The notes: a model not told the origin generated them from the letters alone. Shown: positions 26,210-35,168, counted from the first letter of the stretch. The stretch is DNA of 64,000 nucleotides from DATNPH01 sp036703315 (GCA_036703315.1 DATNPH010000087.1:1-64000); one strand, 5' to 3'. Translations and numbers: made by a program.

Positions 26210-26534
26210 TTCCTGATTTCCTCAAGTAGTTTTAGATATTTCATTGGACTGTTACTAATGAGCAGTTCTTCAGGGGACTAGGCGCTAGGAATTAAGGATG
26301 ACGGGGGAATTAGAGAAAATTACGTACCTGACTTACACTTTTGTTCTGGATTTCACTAATCAGCAACTCAGGTCGAAATCAACGATTATACGAGCGAGTT
26401 TGGTCAATGCCTTGTCCCTAATAAACACTCTTCGTTCCTAATCCCTAGCCCATCCCGGTAAGAGTCTGTGAGACAGGAAATCTTGAGAGCAAATTCAATA
26501 ATCTCCCGCCTATCTTGGGTGCGGCGAGAGTACC
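26210..26534. other. 325-bp spacer with a degenerate inverted repeat
   Basis: No gene is seen. CTAGGAATTAAGGATGACGGG near 26281 is roughly mirrored by a CCTAATCCCTAGCCCATCCC stretch near 26437, as a worn heptamer pair would be. Confidence 0.35.
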
Positions 26535-27413
26535 TCAAGAGCTAATCGTCTGGATATGTTTGTTCTCTAACCCTTCATGTGAGTGCTCTAGACGCAGTTC
26601 ACCCTGTGGTTGTTGGCGCAGCGATTCTGGTGTCTGTTGACCAACGGCTCCTTTGGCGATCGTGACGCCCCCATCAGCAAGCCATAACGCCCCAGTGACG
26701 TAGCTTGCTTCATCAGAGGCAAGGAAAGCACAGACATTTGCCATTTCCTCTGGTGTGCCTCGCCGTCCCATGGGAGCAGCCATGACAGTTATCTCCTCCA
26801 TCTCGGCATCCATTGGACCAGTTTCTTTATGAGTCCAAGCGGTATCAATCGCACCAGGGCAGAAACAGTTGGCGCGGACACCATACTTAGCTTGCTCAGC
26901 AGCTACACCTTTTATAAATGAATGTATCCAACCCTTCGTCCCACTATAGGGGGAGTTTTTTGCTACTCCGTTGAAACCAGCTTCTGAGCCGGCTGCAACG
27001 ATGTTGCCCTGTGTTTTTTGTAAGTGCGGTAGGGCGTACTTAGTCATTAGGAAAGCAGAACGGATGTTCATCCGGATCGTTTCGTCGAAGGCGTCTATGG
27101 GGTAATCTTGCGTTTCAGCTGTTACAAGGAACACACCTGCATTATTCACGAGGACATCTAGACGCCCGTATGCGTCGATCGCGGCTTGGATGCAGGATTG
27201 GGCGTGGGAGGGTTCTGAAACATCACCCGCAAAGGCGATCGCTACACCGCCATACTCATTGATTGCCTCTGCCACGTCTTGAACTGGGTCATTCGGCAGT
27301 CCATTAACTACGACTTTTGCACCTTCTTTGGCAAACTTATGGGCGATCGCTTCGCCAATCCCTGTGCCAGCACCTGTGACAATCGCCACCTTTCCTTCCA
27401 AACGTCTACTCAC
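26535..27413 (-). CDS. SDR family oxidoreductase
   Basis: A classical short-chain dehydrogenase of 292 residues. The NAD(P)-binding TGAGTGIG (14-21), the NNAG motif (about 90-93) and the catalytic Ser...YxxxK (SEAGFNGVAKNSPYSGTK, about 143-160) are all intact. The C-terminal DGG after GALWLA is typical. Residues beyond about 262 form an extra polar tail (GQQTPESLRQQPQGELRLEH) not usual for the family. The substrate cannot be told. It is divergent from the carotenoid-protein gene; the 280 bp between them must hold both promoters. Confidence 0.9.
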   Translation of the reverse strand: MSRRLEGKVAIVTGAGTGIGEAIAHKFAKEGAKVVVNGLPNDPVQDVAEAINEYGGVAIAFAGDVSEPSHAQSCIQAAIDAYGRLDVLVNNAGVFLVTAETQDYPIDAFDETIRMNIRSAFLMTKYALPHLQKTQGNIVAAGSEAGFNGVAKNSPYSGTKGWIHSFIKGVAAEQAKYGVRANCFCPGAIDTAWTHKETGPMDAEMEEITVMAAPMGRRGTPEEMANVCAFLASDEASYVTGALWLADGGVTIAKGAVGQQTPESLRQQPQGELRLEHSHEGLENKHIQTISS

Positions 27414-27681
27414 TTTCCAAACCTCTAAAGAGAATACAAATGCTCCTTCCTTAACTCTTCCGCAATAAAAGTTAACTGCCTCTATCTTCAGTAGGGTTTA
27501 ATTACCTTCACATTTTTTAATGTTTATGCCTTATTGCAGGGGTAAGAGACTGACATTGCCTTCACTATGAATAGTGGTTCGGGATCAAAGTAAAACCAGT
27601 TAAACAACTGGAGAAATCAGGCTCGTTTAATTTCAACGCAAGTTAAAAAAATTTCTGAACCACTGAACTCATAAATTCATC

Positions 27682-27687
27682 GGAGGG
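27682..27687 (+). promoter_or_regulatory. Ribosome binding site of the helical carotenoid protein gene
   Basis: GGAGGG sits six bases before ATG 27694, an unusually strong site for this window. Confidence 0.6.
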
Positions 27688-27693
27688 TTTTTT

Positions 27694-28176
27694 ATGGCAT
27701 CTGTCAACCTTAAAGACGACATATCTCAAGCATTACAAGCTTTTCGGAGCTTAAACGTCGATGATCAACTGGCATTACTTTGGTTTGTTTACACCAAAAT
27801 GGGCGATTCAATTACACCAGCAGCTCCCGGAAGAGCTGGAGTAGAGATCGCTGACGGCTTGTTTGATCAAGTCAAGGTACTGTCTCACGACGAACAATTG
27901 CAAGTACAACGTGACTTGCTTTCCAATGCAGATACGCTAATTTCTCGCGAGTATGGTTCTTTAAGCGATAACACCAAGCTGCTATTTTGGTATCGCTTAG
28001 CACAAGGCATGGAGAGCGCAACAATCGTACCAATGCCTCCTAATTATGAACTCAACGGTGAGGCAAAAGCCTTATTGGCAGCGATAGAAGCCGCTGACTT
28101 TGAGCAACAGATTACATTTTTACGAGATGCTGTAGAACCGACAGGTGCTCAGCCAAAAGCAGGTGCTGAAATCTAA
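27694..28176 (+). CDS. Helical carotenoid protein (OCP N-terminal domain homologue)
   Basis: 160 residues aligning throughout with the all-helical, carotenoid-binding N-terminal domain of orange carotenoid protein, without the C-terminal domain. With an offset of 11, carotenoid-contacting residues match: W30, Y33 and W99 correspond to OCP W41, Y44 and W110. R144 corresponds to R155. Stand-alone homologues (HCPs) bind carotenoid and quench singlet oxygen; some quench phycobilisomes. The clade cannot be decided here, and no CTD-homologue lies in this window. R144 is retained although its OCP partner is in the missing domain. It is monocistronic, with a strong ribosome site and divergent from an SDR. 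Confidence 0.93.
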   Translation: MASVNLKDDISQALQAFRSLNVDDQLALLWFVYTKMGDSITPAAPGRAGVEIADGLFDQVKVLSHDEQLQVQRDLLSNADTLISREYGSLSDNTKLLFWYRLAQGMESATIVPMPPNYELNGEAKALLAAIEAADFEQQITFLRDAVEPTGAQPKAGAEI

Positions 28177-28244
28177 TTGCACTCATTTAACTGAGCATTG
28201 TTCATTGCCATGTAAAGATGCTCAATAGACTATAAACTCCTAAT

Positions 28245-28267
28245 CCCCGTCCTTCTCTAGGGCGGGG
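28245..28267. terminator. GC-rich hairpin after the carotenoid protein gene
   Basis: CCCCGTCCT (28245-28253) pairs with AGGGCGGGG (28259-28267), with one G-T wobble. It lies 69 bp past the stop and has no T-run, so termination is uncertain. The AATCCCCGTCC..GGCGGGGA shape also resembles the right-end hairpins of IS200/IS605-type elements, of which no gene is present. Confidence 0.45.
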
Positions 28268-28483
28268 ATCGCTTTAGAAGAAGACTTTTGAGGGAACATG
28301 GAAAGAAGCAGGAGCTTGTTGTTGGGTACACAACCGTAATATTTTTGATTTGTGTAATGCTTAGTTGATTGAGCCCAAAATTTGAAAAACTGGATGCGAT
28401 CGCAAAGCGTTGGTAGGTGAAACAGAGCTATAAACCTACTTAGAACGCAGAGCATCATGGGTAAGTTGAGCATCAGGGGGTAG

Positions 28484-28765
28484 ATGAGAATGAAACTACT
28501 TTTAGGAATTTTGCTTTCTGTTTACTACTTACTAATGGCTCGGCGCTTTTTCCAAGTATGGCTTAAGTTCTTTCAACGGGATACTAATATGTCACCCGAA
28601 GAAAGGCACTTGTCCTGGATAACCTTGTTCATAGGAGCTGTATTGTGGCCAATCGTGGTTCCTAACTCTTATTTAACACTTATAGAAAAAAAATTAGCTA
28701 GTCAGGAATTTGCCGTAAAACGTAATGAAACAACTCAGACGGGTATTAAGCAGGTCAAAAGTTAA
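28484..28765 (+). CDS. Small membrane protein, unknown
   Basis: 93 residues. An N-terminal hydrophobic helix (about 3-20, KLLLGILLSVYYLLMARRFF) and a second (about 48-68, ITLFIGAVLWPIVVPNSYL) bracket a basic/acidic loop KFFQRDTNMSPEERH. The polar tail is Lys/Thr-rich. I do not recognise the family, though the two-helix layout and codon use look coding. The start could also be ATG 28490. It is separated from the carotenoid-protein gene by about 300 bp, so co-transcription is doubtful. Confidence 0.6.
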   Translation: MRMKLLLGILLSVYYLLMARRFFQVWLKFFQRDTNMSPEERHLSWITLFIGAVLWPIVVPNSYLTLIEKKLASQEFAVKRNETTQTGIKQVKS

Positions 28766-29329
28766 AACAAAATTTTTCTAGCTATAGATATAAAAGATTA
28801 ATGTAGATAATCCTTTAGACAGATGAACTACTAAAATAATAAAACTAAATTCAATGGTGAGCGGACGCTCAGTTCGCAGAGCATGAGCCAAGAAACTTTA
28901 GAACTTCCGTACAGGGTTTAAGCCTTATAAGCCTGTATAGGAAAGTTTAAGTTTGGCAAGACAAGATCAGGGTGGTCTAATCTGCCACTAGGTGTTCTAC
29001 AGAGTTAGTTTTTTCTTTCCTATTCATTCGTAAAACTCAAATCTTGCACCAAGCTTTCAAAGAGTCAGGAATTTAAATCCCACAGGGAGTAGATCAAGTA
29101 CTCTTAACAGGATTAAACGCTGACTCGACAAGAATTTTAGTCCATTTCAATGGACTTTAGCTATGAGCCGTGGAATTAATTCCACGGTGGATGAATAGGC
29201 AGGTGCAAGTCTAAGTAAATTTTTGACACAGTCAGGCCCTGAAAAGCTTTTTTGGGGGCTTTTAAGGCTCATTCAAAGTCACCTAGGTCTGAGTTGATAA
29301 AAAGCAAATAACAAAGGAAGCTCGCGCCA
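28766..29329. repeat. 564-bp spacer with perfect palindromes
   Basis: Holds AGTCCATT-TC-AATGGACT (29139-29156) followed closely by a loopless 20-bp palindrome, CCGTGGAATTAATTCCACGG (29168-29187). The pair is reminiscent of mobile-element end structures. No gene is seen. Confidence 0.55.
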
Positions 29330-29521
29330 ATGTTTAAATTGTTCTTGAAGGATAAAATAACAGGGTTCCAACGCAAGCGCCAAGCCGCCCCTGAAGGTAT
29401 TGAGACAAAAACAATAAAACAGATACGCAAAGAAACCAAAAAGAAGCTAGGGGTAACTGAGACAGAAGCCCAGTTTAAAAGACGATTGAAAGAGATTCAG
29501 GAGAACATATCTTCTGGTTAA
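29330..29521 (+). CDS. Small basic protein, unknown
   Basis: 63 residues, very Lys/Arg-rich (about a third basic), with two predicted helices, KDKITGFQRKRQ and EAQFKRRLKEIQENI. No signal peptide. AAGGAAG about nine bases upstream of ATG 29330 is a fair ribosome site, which is the main support for a real gene. The charge suggests nucleic-acid or membrane-surface binding, but no family is recognised. Confidence 0.45.
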   Translation: MFKLFLKDKITGFQRKRQAAPEGIETKTIKQIRKETKKKLGVTETEAQFKRRLKEIQENISSG

Positions 29522-29544
29522 ATTAGAAGCCCCAGCCTTTGTTT

Positions 29545-29566
29545 CTAGAACACCGATTCAGTAATC
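29545..29566 (+). repeat. Dispersed 22-bp repeat, copy 1
   Basis: Begins CTAGAACACCGATTCAG. The exact reverse complement occurs at 55121-55142, and a diverged copy at about 50545-50565. Purine- or pyrimidine-rich 7-bp units (CTCCCTCAT type) lie nearby in each case. Confidence 0.7.
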
Positions 29567-29667
29567 AGACAAATTAGCGTGATAGGGAAGCTGGGGAAGA
29601 CACAGAATTTATCTCCCTCATCTCCCCTATCTCCCTCATAGCTGGGGTTTAAGACTCGGAGCAAAAT

Positions 29668-30762
29668 CTAGGCACTGACAGTTGCACCAGTTGTTGGCTT
29701 AGCAGGTTGGGCAGCTTGGGAATTGAGGCGTTCATGGTAAAGTTTTGCCAAACGCTGCTCGTATTGTGCCAAGTCAGCTTCAATCTCTGTGAAGATTGCG
29801 GTTGAGGTTGGGTCAGTGTACTGTTTGCGAAGGTTATAGGCATCTACAACGCCTGTTTGGATGTCGCCCAACGTGCGACGTAAAATTGCTATGTCGTCAC
29901 TCGACTGTAACCAAGCCTGCAAGCTAGCATAAGCATCTGCTCCAGAGGCAGGGAGAGACTCAGAAGCATCAAAATCTCTCAAACGGCTTTCCAGTATCTG
30001 AATGTGACGCTGCTTGTTCTCGCTCATCTCGTAAAGGAGCGATCGCAATTCGGCATCAGTTGTCTTCTGGGCGTAATGCCCAAATGCTGTTCGCGTATAT
30101 CGTTCTCCTGTAAGCGCTGTATTGAGAGCATCGACAATTTCGTTCTTCTTGTTACCCCCCCAAGCTTCTGCCAACTGCCACCATTGAGTAGCATTGTCGC
30201 TTAGATCTGGTAAGACTTGATCGGGAAGGCTCAAACCTAAGTGAGCCAAGATAGCTGTTGTGAAGATTGCCAAGTCACCCGGTTGCCGAGAGGTAATCAA
30301 ATTACCATCCACTACCAACGGCTCATCTAGGTAGTTGGCACCAGCATTAATCATATCCTTGCGAATAGAGACAAAGCCGGTAGCATTTTTGCCCTTAAGT
30401 AAATCACCTTCAATCAACATCTGAGGCCCATGGCAGACAGCCGCGACAAGTTTACCCAATTGCAGGGCTTTCTGAACAAACTCCACAGCATTCGGGTTGT
30501 TGCGCATTGTGTCAGGAGCCATGCCACCAGGAATGACTACAGCATCGAAGTCTTGCGGACGTGCTTCGGTTACTGTTCCATCAGGTTTGATAGAAACTTG
30601 ACCTTGTTTCCCTTGATACTTTTCATTGAGTCGAGAACCTAGGATGGTGACTCGTGCTCCGACCTGTTTTAGTGCTTTGTAAGGGATTTGAAACTCACAA
30701 TCCTCAAACTGCTGATCGATAAGAATCGCAACTCGTTTTTGGTTTGAATTGTTTATTACCAT
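29668..30762 (-). CDS. DJ-1/PfpI family protein fused to a four-helix (ferritin-like) domain
   Basis: 364 residues. Residues 9-180 are a DJ-1/PfpI/YhbO domain with E20, the nucleophile elbow AAVCHGP (C110, H111) and VIPGG. Members act as stress chaperones or deglycases/hydrolases. Residues about 205-350 form a long-helix bundle like DUF2383/ferritin-like proteins (EIVDALNTALTGERYTRTAF, then LRSLLYEMSENKQRHIQILE). The extra domain is unusual for YhbO. ATG 30762 follows an AAGGAG site; the frame extends nine codons further. A 13-bp tandem repeat lies just upstream. The Ala/Thr/Pro-rich tail is probably disordered. Confidence 0.85.
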   Translation of the reverse strand: MVINNSNQKRVAILIDQQFEDCEFQIPYKALKQVGARVTILGSRLNEKYQGKQGQVSIKPDGTVTEARPQDFDAVVIPGGMAPDTMRNNPNAVEFVQKALQLGKLVAAVCHGPQMLIEGDLLKGKNATGFVSIRKDMINAGANYLDEPLVVDGNLITSRQPGDLAIFTTAILAHLGLSLPDQVLPDLSDNATQWWQLAEAWGGNKKNEIVDALNTALTGERYTRTAFGHYAQKTTDAELRSLLYEMSENKQRHIQILESRLRDFDASESLPASGADAYASLQAWLQSSDDIAILRRTLGDIQTGVVDAYNLRKQYTDPTSTAIFTEIEADLAQYEQRLAKLYHERLNSQAAQPAKPTTGATVSA

Positions 30763-30774
30763 TAGAATCTCCTT

Positions 30775-30800
30775 AATTAGATACAACAATTAGATACAAC
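30775..30800. repeat. Tandem 13-bp repeat in the DJ-1 gene leader
   Basis: AATTAGATACAAC occurs twice head to tail (30775-30787 and 30788-30800), ending immediately upstream of the AAGGAG ribosome site of the minus-strand gene. It may be an operator or a replication-slippage duplication. Confidence 0.6.
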
Positions 30801-31481
30801 GTTTGGCGTCAGTAAGTAAGTAGAATTAAACATCGCTTTAGCAAAGCCAAAGATTTTTTGCGTTGCTGAATAACGGTATAATTTCAGGCATATCCCCAAC
30901 TCCTGAATCAGATTCATCCCCCAGAAATCAAGGTTTCAACAAAGAAATTGGGGATCTGAGCTGTCTTTTCATACTTGTGATCAGCAACGCCGATTTTTTC
31001 GTAGGTGAAGAACCATTTTGCTTACTTTTAGCTGTGCTTATTGATACTGACTTGCTTCATGCTTTATACAGGTAATCTCCGTTATTTGAAAATGGCGATT
31101 TAATTTTTGGAGCAATGTTTCGTGACCAACGTAGAAGCAACTCGTTATCCACGTCATCCAACGGAAGAGTATCAGCTAGGTTGCAGTTATTACACAACCA
31201 AGCCAGTGTCCAATAATACCTATATACCTCTAGCGTATGTATCATCGGCTTACTAGGCTTCACTCAGAAGGGATAAATAGTTTTAGATCTAAAGTAAGAA
31301 TTTTTTTTGTTATTGAGGCGTTAAAATTAAAGACCCATTATTAACCACTAATATAAAAAACAAGCAGCAAACGAACTCAATCGAATCCACTGTAACCAGA
31401 TGATATTGATTAAAAGAAGGCGATGACCAGCATGGGATCATAGAAACAAACAGCTTCTGAAGATTATTAAGAATGTCAAGA
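30801..31481. other. 681-bp spacer, no supported gene
   Basis: Short open frames at 30863-31075 (+) and 31057-31263 (-) show no recognisable motif, signal or ribosome site. An inverted pair, ATCCCCAA near 30892 and TTGGGGAT near 30948, is the only structure seen. Confidence 0.4.
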
Positions 31482-32093
31482 TTAATCATCAGCTTGTAGC
31501 TGTGAGTTATTCGTTGAATTACCTACTAAGGATTCGAGTTCGCTGACTACACGCTCCAACTCATCAAAAAGGTCAAAAAGAGGTGTTGAGCTAGTGGAGT
31601 GAAACACGTCTACTAGAGTTCGGTAATACCAGAGGGTACCGTTTTTGCCACCATGGAAGCGCTCCCAAACAGCATCTCCGATTAGGCGGTAATCATTGAG
31701 AATCGACCGAGCATTGTACAGCTTATCGGCGGCTGAGACTAAAAGGACTGAGTCTGATGCCTTGGGAATATGAGCAATATACGCTTCTTTGCGCTGACGC
31801 CAAGGGGGTTTAGGCGTTGTATCCGAGTCAGTACAGCCATTAACAATCTCTGTCACGGTATCGCCAAAGCGGCGACGAATTTCTTGGCGCGTTGCTTCCC
31901 CACCTTGGTCTTCAATAGCATCATGGAGTAGGGCAGCGATCGCTTCATCTTCATTCGCCCCGTGCTCCAAGGCAATACTGGCAACACCCAGGAGGTGGGC
32001 AATGTAAGGAACTTTACCTCCTTTGCGAGTTTGGTTAGCGTGTAAGTGGGCGGCAAAGGTTAAGGCGTCTATAAAGCGTTCGGAGAGGATCAT
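31482..32093 (-). CDS. HD-domain protein, small alarmone hydrolase-like (MESH1/RelA-SpoT hydrolase fold)
   Basis: 203 residues from ATG 32093 (MILSERFIDALTFA). The metal site reads H33 (VPYIAHLLGVA), H57-D58 (LLHDAIEDQGG) and a later Asp in SAADKLYNARS. HDAIED with ADKL-x-NARS is typical of (p)ppGpp hydrolase domains in RelA/SpoT and small alarmone hydrolases. No synthetase, TGS or ACT domain follows. It may therefore degrade (p)ppGpp, but related HD families act on other nucleotides. It is monocistronic, with a divergent spacer towards 32244. Confidence 0.8.
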   Translation of the reverse strand: MILSERFIDALTFAAHLHANQTRKGGKVPYIAHLLGVASIALEHGANEDEAIAALLHDAIEDQGGEATRQEIRRRFGDTVTEIVNGCTDSDTTPKPPWRQRKEAYIAHIPKASDSVLLVSAADKLYNARSILNDYRLIGDAVWERFHGGKNGTLWYYRTLVDVFHSTSSTPLFDLFDELERVVSELESLVGNSTNNSQLQADD

Positions 32094-32243
32094 GAAAGTA
32101 GTTACCAAATGTTACTCAATAGATTAAAAAAGGCTGAGGTTCTGCCAGGACTGAGCCTAGGCATTCGATAAGCTAATGGTGTCACAGTCAGCTAGTGTTC
32201 GTTAAATTCCCGGTAACCTTTAAAAAAAGCCCTTATTTTAACT

Positions 32244-32459
32244 ATGTCTTCTTTAGCAAAACGCTTGGAAGCTTTCCGTAAGCTACCTCTGCGAGCCCAA
32301 CTAGCTATGATTGCTTCCACTCGCGCCAACCCAGTGTTAGCGAACAATCTGGAGTATCTTGAAGGTTTGGAGCGTGTCCATGCTGAGTGTTTGGAAGCCT
32401 CGACACCTCAACAGAGGGCAGAGTATGAAAAAGCTAGAGCAAATTTCACATTAAATTAA
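32244..32459 (+). CDS. Small helical protein, unknown
   Basis: 71 residues, mostly helical (LAKRLEAFRKLPLRAQLAMI, then EYLEGLERVHAECLEAS), with no signal peptide. No family recognised. It ends TPQQRAEYEKARANF. A clean ATG with A-rich upstream DNA and coding-like composition supports it modestly. Confidence 0.5.
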   Translation: MSSLAKRLEAFRKLPLRAQLAMIASTRANPVLANNLEYLEGLERVHAECLEASTPQQRAEYEKARANFTLN

Positions 32460-32649
32460 AGACCCCATTAGAGGAAGCTTACCAATAGCTGTGTTATTTA
32501 TCCTCTGTGCATAGTTTTTTATCCCTACTTCTATACCCCCTGAAGATGAAGTAAAACCCATCATCAATTACCAATTATTGGAATCCTCCACGCTTGAGTC
32601 GGGGTAGAGAGTCAAAGTGTGTATCCCTACTTATAACTAATCAGTTCCC

Positions 32650-34743
32650 ATGACTAATCGTCTTGTTCAGTCCAAAAGCCTTTATCTCCGTAAGCACGTT
32701 GAAAATCCTATCGATTGGTGGCCCTGGTGCGATGAAGCCCTGGAAACGGCTAGGGCAACCAACAAGCCAATTTTCCTTTCAATTGGTTACTCCAGTTGCC
32801 ACTGGTGCACCGTAATGGAAGGAGAGGCGTTTTCTGATTCTGCGATCGCGGAATATATGAACGCCAATTTCATACCGATCAAGGTAGACCGAGAAGAGCG
32901 ACCAGATATTGACAGTATTTATATGCAGGCGTTGCAGATGATGACAGGTCAGGGGGGTTGGCCTCTGAATGTCTTTCTGACTCCTGATGACCGGGTACCA
33001 TTTTATGGTGGCACCTACTTTCCCGTAGATCCGCGCTACGGACGCCCCGGATTTTTGCAAGTGCTGCACGCGGTTCGCCGCTTCTACGATGTCGAAAAAA
33101 GCAAGCTACAAACGTTTAAAGACGAGATTCTGCTTAACCTCCAGCAGTCAGCGGTTCTACAAACATCAGTGGAGCTAAGCGAGGATTTGCTAGAGCGTGG
33201 GATCGAGACAAATACAGGCGTCGTGGGTGCTGGGAGTTATGGGCCGAGCTTCCCGATGATTCCCTATGCTGAACTGGCACTACGGGGCACTCGATTTGAG
33301 TTTGAGTCTAAATATGGCTCCCTTAAGACTTGCACTCAACGAGGATTGGACCTGGCTAAGGGTGGCATTTACGATCATGTGGCTGGTGGTTTTCACCGCT
33401 ACACGGTTGACCCGACTTGGACGGTACCCCACTTTGAAAAAATGCTGTACGACAACGGGCAGATTGTGGAGTATTTAGCAAATTTGTGGAGTGCAGGGAT
33501 TGAGGAAGCTGCATTCAAAAGAGCGATCGCGGGAACTGTTCAATGGCTCAAGCGGGAAATGACTTCCCCTCAAGGGTTCTTTTACGCCGCTCAGGATGCC
33601 GATAACTTCACTGACTCAGCCGCCGTTGAGCCAGAAGAAGGCGCGTTTTATGTCTGGAGCTATAGCGAACTGGAACAACTCCTCACTCCTCGAGAGCTAG
33701 CCGAATTTAAGGAGGAATTTACTGTTACCGCTGAGGGTAACTTTGAAGGGAAAAACGTGTTGCAGCGCCGTCACTCTAAGCCATTAAGTGAGACTCTGGA
33801 AGCGGCTTTAGCCAAACTGTTTGAGTTTCGGTACGGTTCCAAACCTACCGCTTTAAAAAGGTTTCCGCCAGCCCGAAATAATCAGGAGGCTAAGACTATC
33901 GAGTGGCCGGGTCGGATTCCGCCTGTAACAGATACGAAGATGATTGTTGCCTGGAATAGCTTGATGATTTCTGGTCTAGCGCGGGCGTATAGTGTGTCTC
34001 GTGAGCGAGAGTACTTAGAACTAGCCACAAGTGCCGCCAACTTCATCATAGACAATCAATGGGTGCAGGGGCGTTTCCACCGACTCAACTATGATGGTCA
34101 ACCATCAGTGCTAGCGCAGTCAGAAGATTACGCTCTGTTTATCAAAGCGCTGCTGGATTTACATCAGGCAAGTTGGCCCTCTCTCAGGGGGCAGTCGTCA
34201 GTAGAACAACAACGGACAACGAACCATTGGTTAGAAAAAGCACTCAAGGTACAAGATGAGTTTGATGAATTCCTCTGGAGTGTGGAACTAGGAGGGTACT
34301 ACAATGCAGCTACTGATAGCAGTGGTGACTTGTTGATTCGGGAGCGGAGCTATGCTGACAATGCTACGCCATCTGCCAATGGGATAGCGATCGCTAACTT
34401 GGTACGTCTTTCCTTACTCACTGAAGACCTCCACTACCTCGACCGGGCGGAACAATCACTGCAAGCGTTTAGCAGCATCATGAACAAATCTCCCCAAACT
34501 AGTCCAAGCTTATTTAGTGCCCTCGATTGGTATCGTCACTGTACTTTAGTTCGCTCTGGCACTGACGAGCTAACATTCCTAATTCCCCAGTACCTACCCA
34601 CTAGTGTTTATCAATTAGAAAGCGGCTTTCCCCAAGATGCTGTGGGTTTGGTTTGTCAGGGACTTAGGTGTTTAGAACCTGCTTACACTCAAGAGCAACT
34701 ATTGAAACAAGTGCAGCAAAGCCAAATGAGGACCTTGGGTTAG
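32650..34743 (+). CDS. Thioredoxin-domain protein, DUF255/YyaL type
   Basis: 697 residues. The N-terminal thioredoxin-like domain (DUF255, about 5-165) has LVQSKSLYLRKHVENPIDWW and an active-site CHWC (50-53), then NVFLTPDDRVPFYGGTYFP. The rest is an (alpha/alpha)6-barrel like N-acylglucosamine epimerases/glycosidases (HFEKMLYDNGQI, then FFYAAQDADN, then AWNSLMISGLARA). Family members are widely conserved; the human relative is SPATA20 and the function is not established. Both cysteines are present, so redox chemistry is possible. Soluble, monocistronic, with a long repeat-rich spacer downstream. Confidence 0.92.
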   Translation: MTNRLVQSKSLYLRKHVENPIDWWPWCDEALETARATNKPIFLSIGYSSCHWCTVMEGEAFSDSAIAEYMNANFIPIKVDREERPDIDSIYMQALQMMTGQGGWPLNVFLTPDDRVPFYGGTYFPVDPRYGRPGFLQVLHAVRRFYDVEKSKLQTFKDEILLNLQQSAVLQTSVELSEDLLERGIETNTGVVGAGSYGPSFPMIPYAELALRGTRFEFESKYGSLKTCTQRGLDLAKGGIYDHVAGGFHRYTVDPTWTVPHFEKMLYDNGQIVEYLANLWSAGIEEAAFKRAIAGTVQWLKREMTSPQGFFYAAQDADNFTDSAAVEPEEGAFYVWSYSELEQLLTPRELAEFKEEFTVTAEGNFEGKNVLQRRHSKPLSETLEAALAKLFEFRYGSKPTALKRFPPARNNQEAKTIEWPGRIPPVTDTKMIVAWNSLMISGLARAYSVSREREYLELATSAANFIIDNQWVQGRFHRLNYDGQPSVLAQSEDYALFIKALLDLHQASWPSLRGQSSVEQQRTTNHWLEKALKVQDEFDEFLWSVELGGYYNAATDSSGDLLIRERSYADNATPSANGIAIANLVRLSLLTEDLHYLDRAEQSLQAFSSIMNKSPQTSPSLFSALDWYRHCTLVRSGTDELTFLIPQYLPTSVYQLESGFPQDAVGLVCQGLRCLEPAYTQEQLLKQVQQSQMRTLG

Positions 34744-35035
34744 GTCTTGGAATGCCAAGCTTCAATAAAGCTTCCTGAAGATGAGCCAGTAGTAGGTTGA
34801 TTTCATATCTTGCACCCCTCTGGGTAAGCCACCAAACCCACCCCGAACTCAAGGTTCTAGGCTCATAGAACAAGTCCAAGTCCACTAAAGTGGACCCAAA
34901 GCCATGTCCAGTAAGCTTATAGTCCTATGCAAGAGGACTTGGCCAGTGAATGAGGGAGTTGAATCCTTGGCGGTTGAGTGTGTACGTGCAAGATGTGAAT
35001 TGATGACACTTCCTAGGCGATCGCGCTAACTTTGA
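34744..35035. other. Spacer with a GTCCAC dyad
   Basis: GTCCACTAAAGTGGAC at about 34880-34895 is a dyad resembling the AGTCCATT/AATGGACT one at 29139. One HIP1-like site lies near 35018. No gene is seen. Confidence 0.4.
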
Positions 35036-35168
35036 TATCAAGTCCAGTTGCTTACTCATCGTTCTTTGGTTGTTGAAGGAATGAGAATGGCTAGATTCAA
35101 CCGACTCTCAATCTCCAATTTCCACTTAACAGCAGGGCTAGCAACGCAATGATTAACTGGACTTGATA
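35036..35168. repeat. MITE-like element with TATCAAGTCCAGTT ends
   Basis: A 133-bp element with 14-bp perfect terminal inverted repeats at 35036-35049 and 35155-35168 and no coding frame inside. The ends resemble those of the elements at 24697 and 57654 (TA-C/T-CAA core). Confidence 0.7.

Noticed and set aside
28245..28267. Possible IS200/IS605 right end
   Set aside because: The hairpin shape fits, but no transposase or TnpB gene or matching left end is present, so I record only the hairpin.
28240..28473. 77-codon minus-strand frame after the carotenoid protein
   Set aside because: No domain or signal; it runs through a GC hairpin likely to be a terminator or element end.
30863..31263. Two short overlapping frames on opposite strands
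   Set aside because: Neither shows a motif, ribosome site or coding-like pattern.
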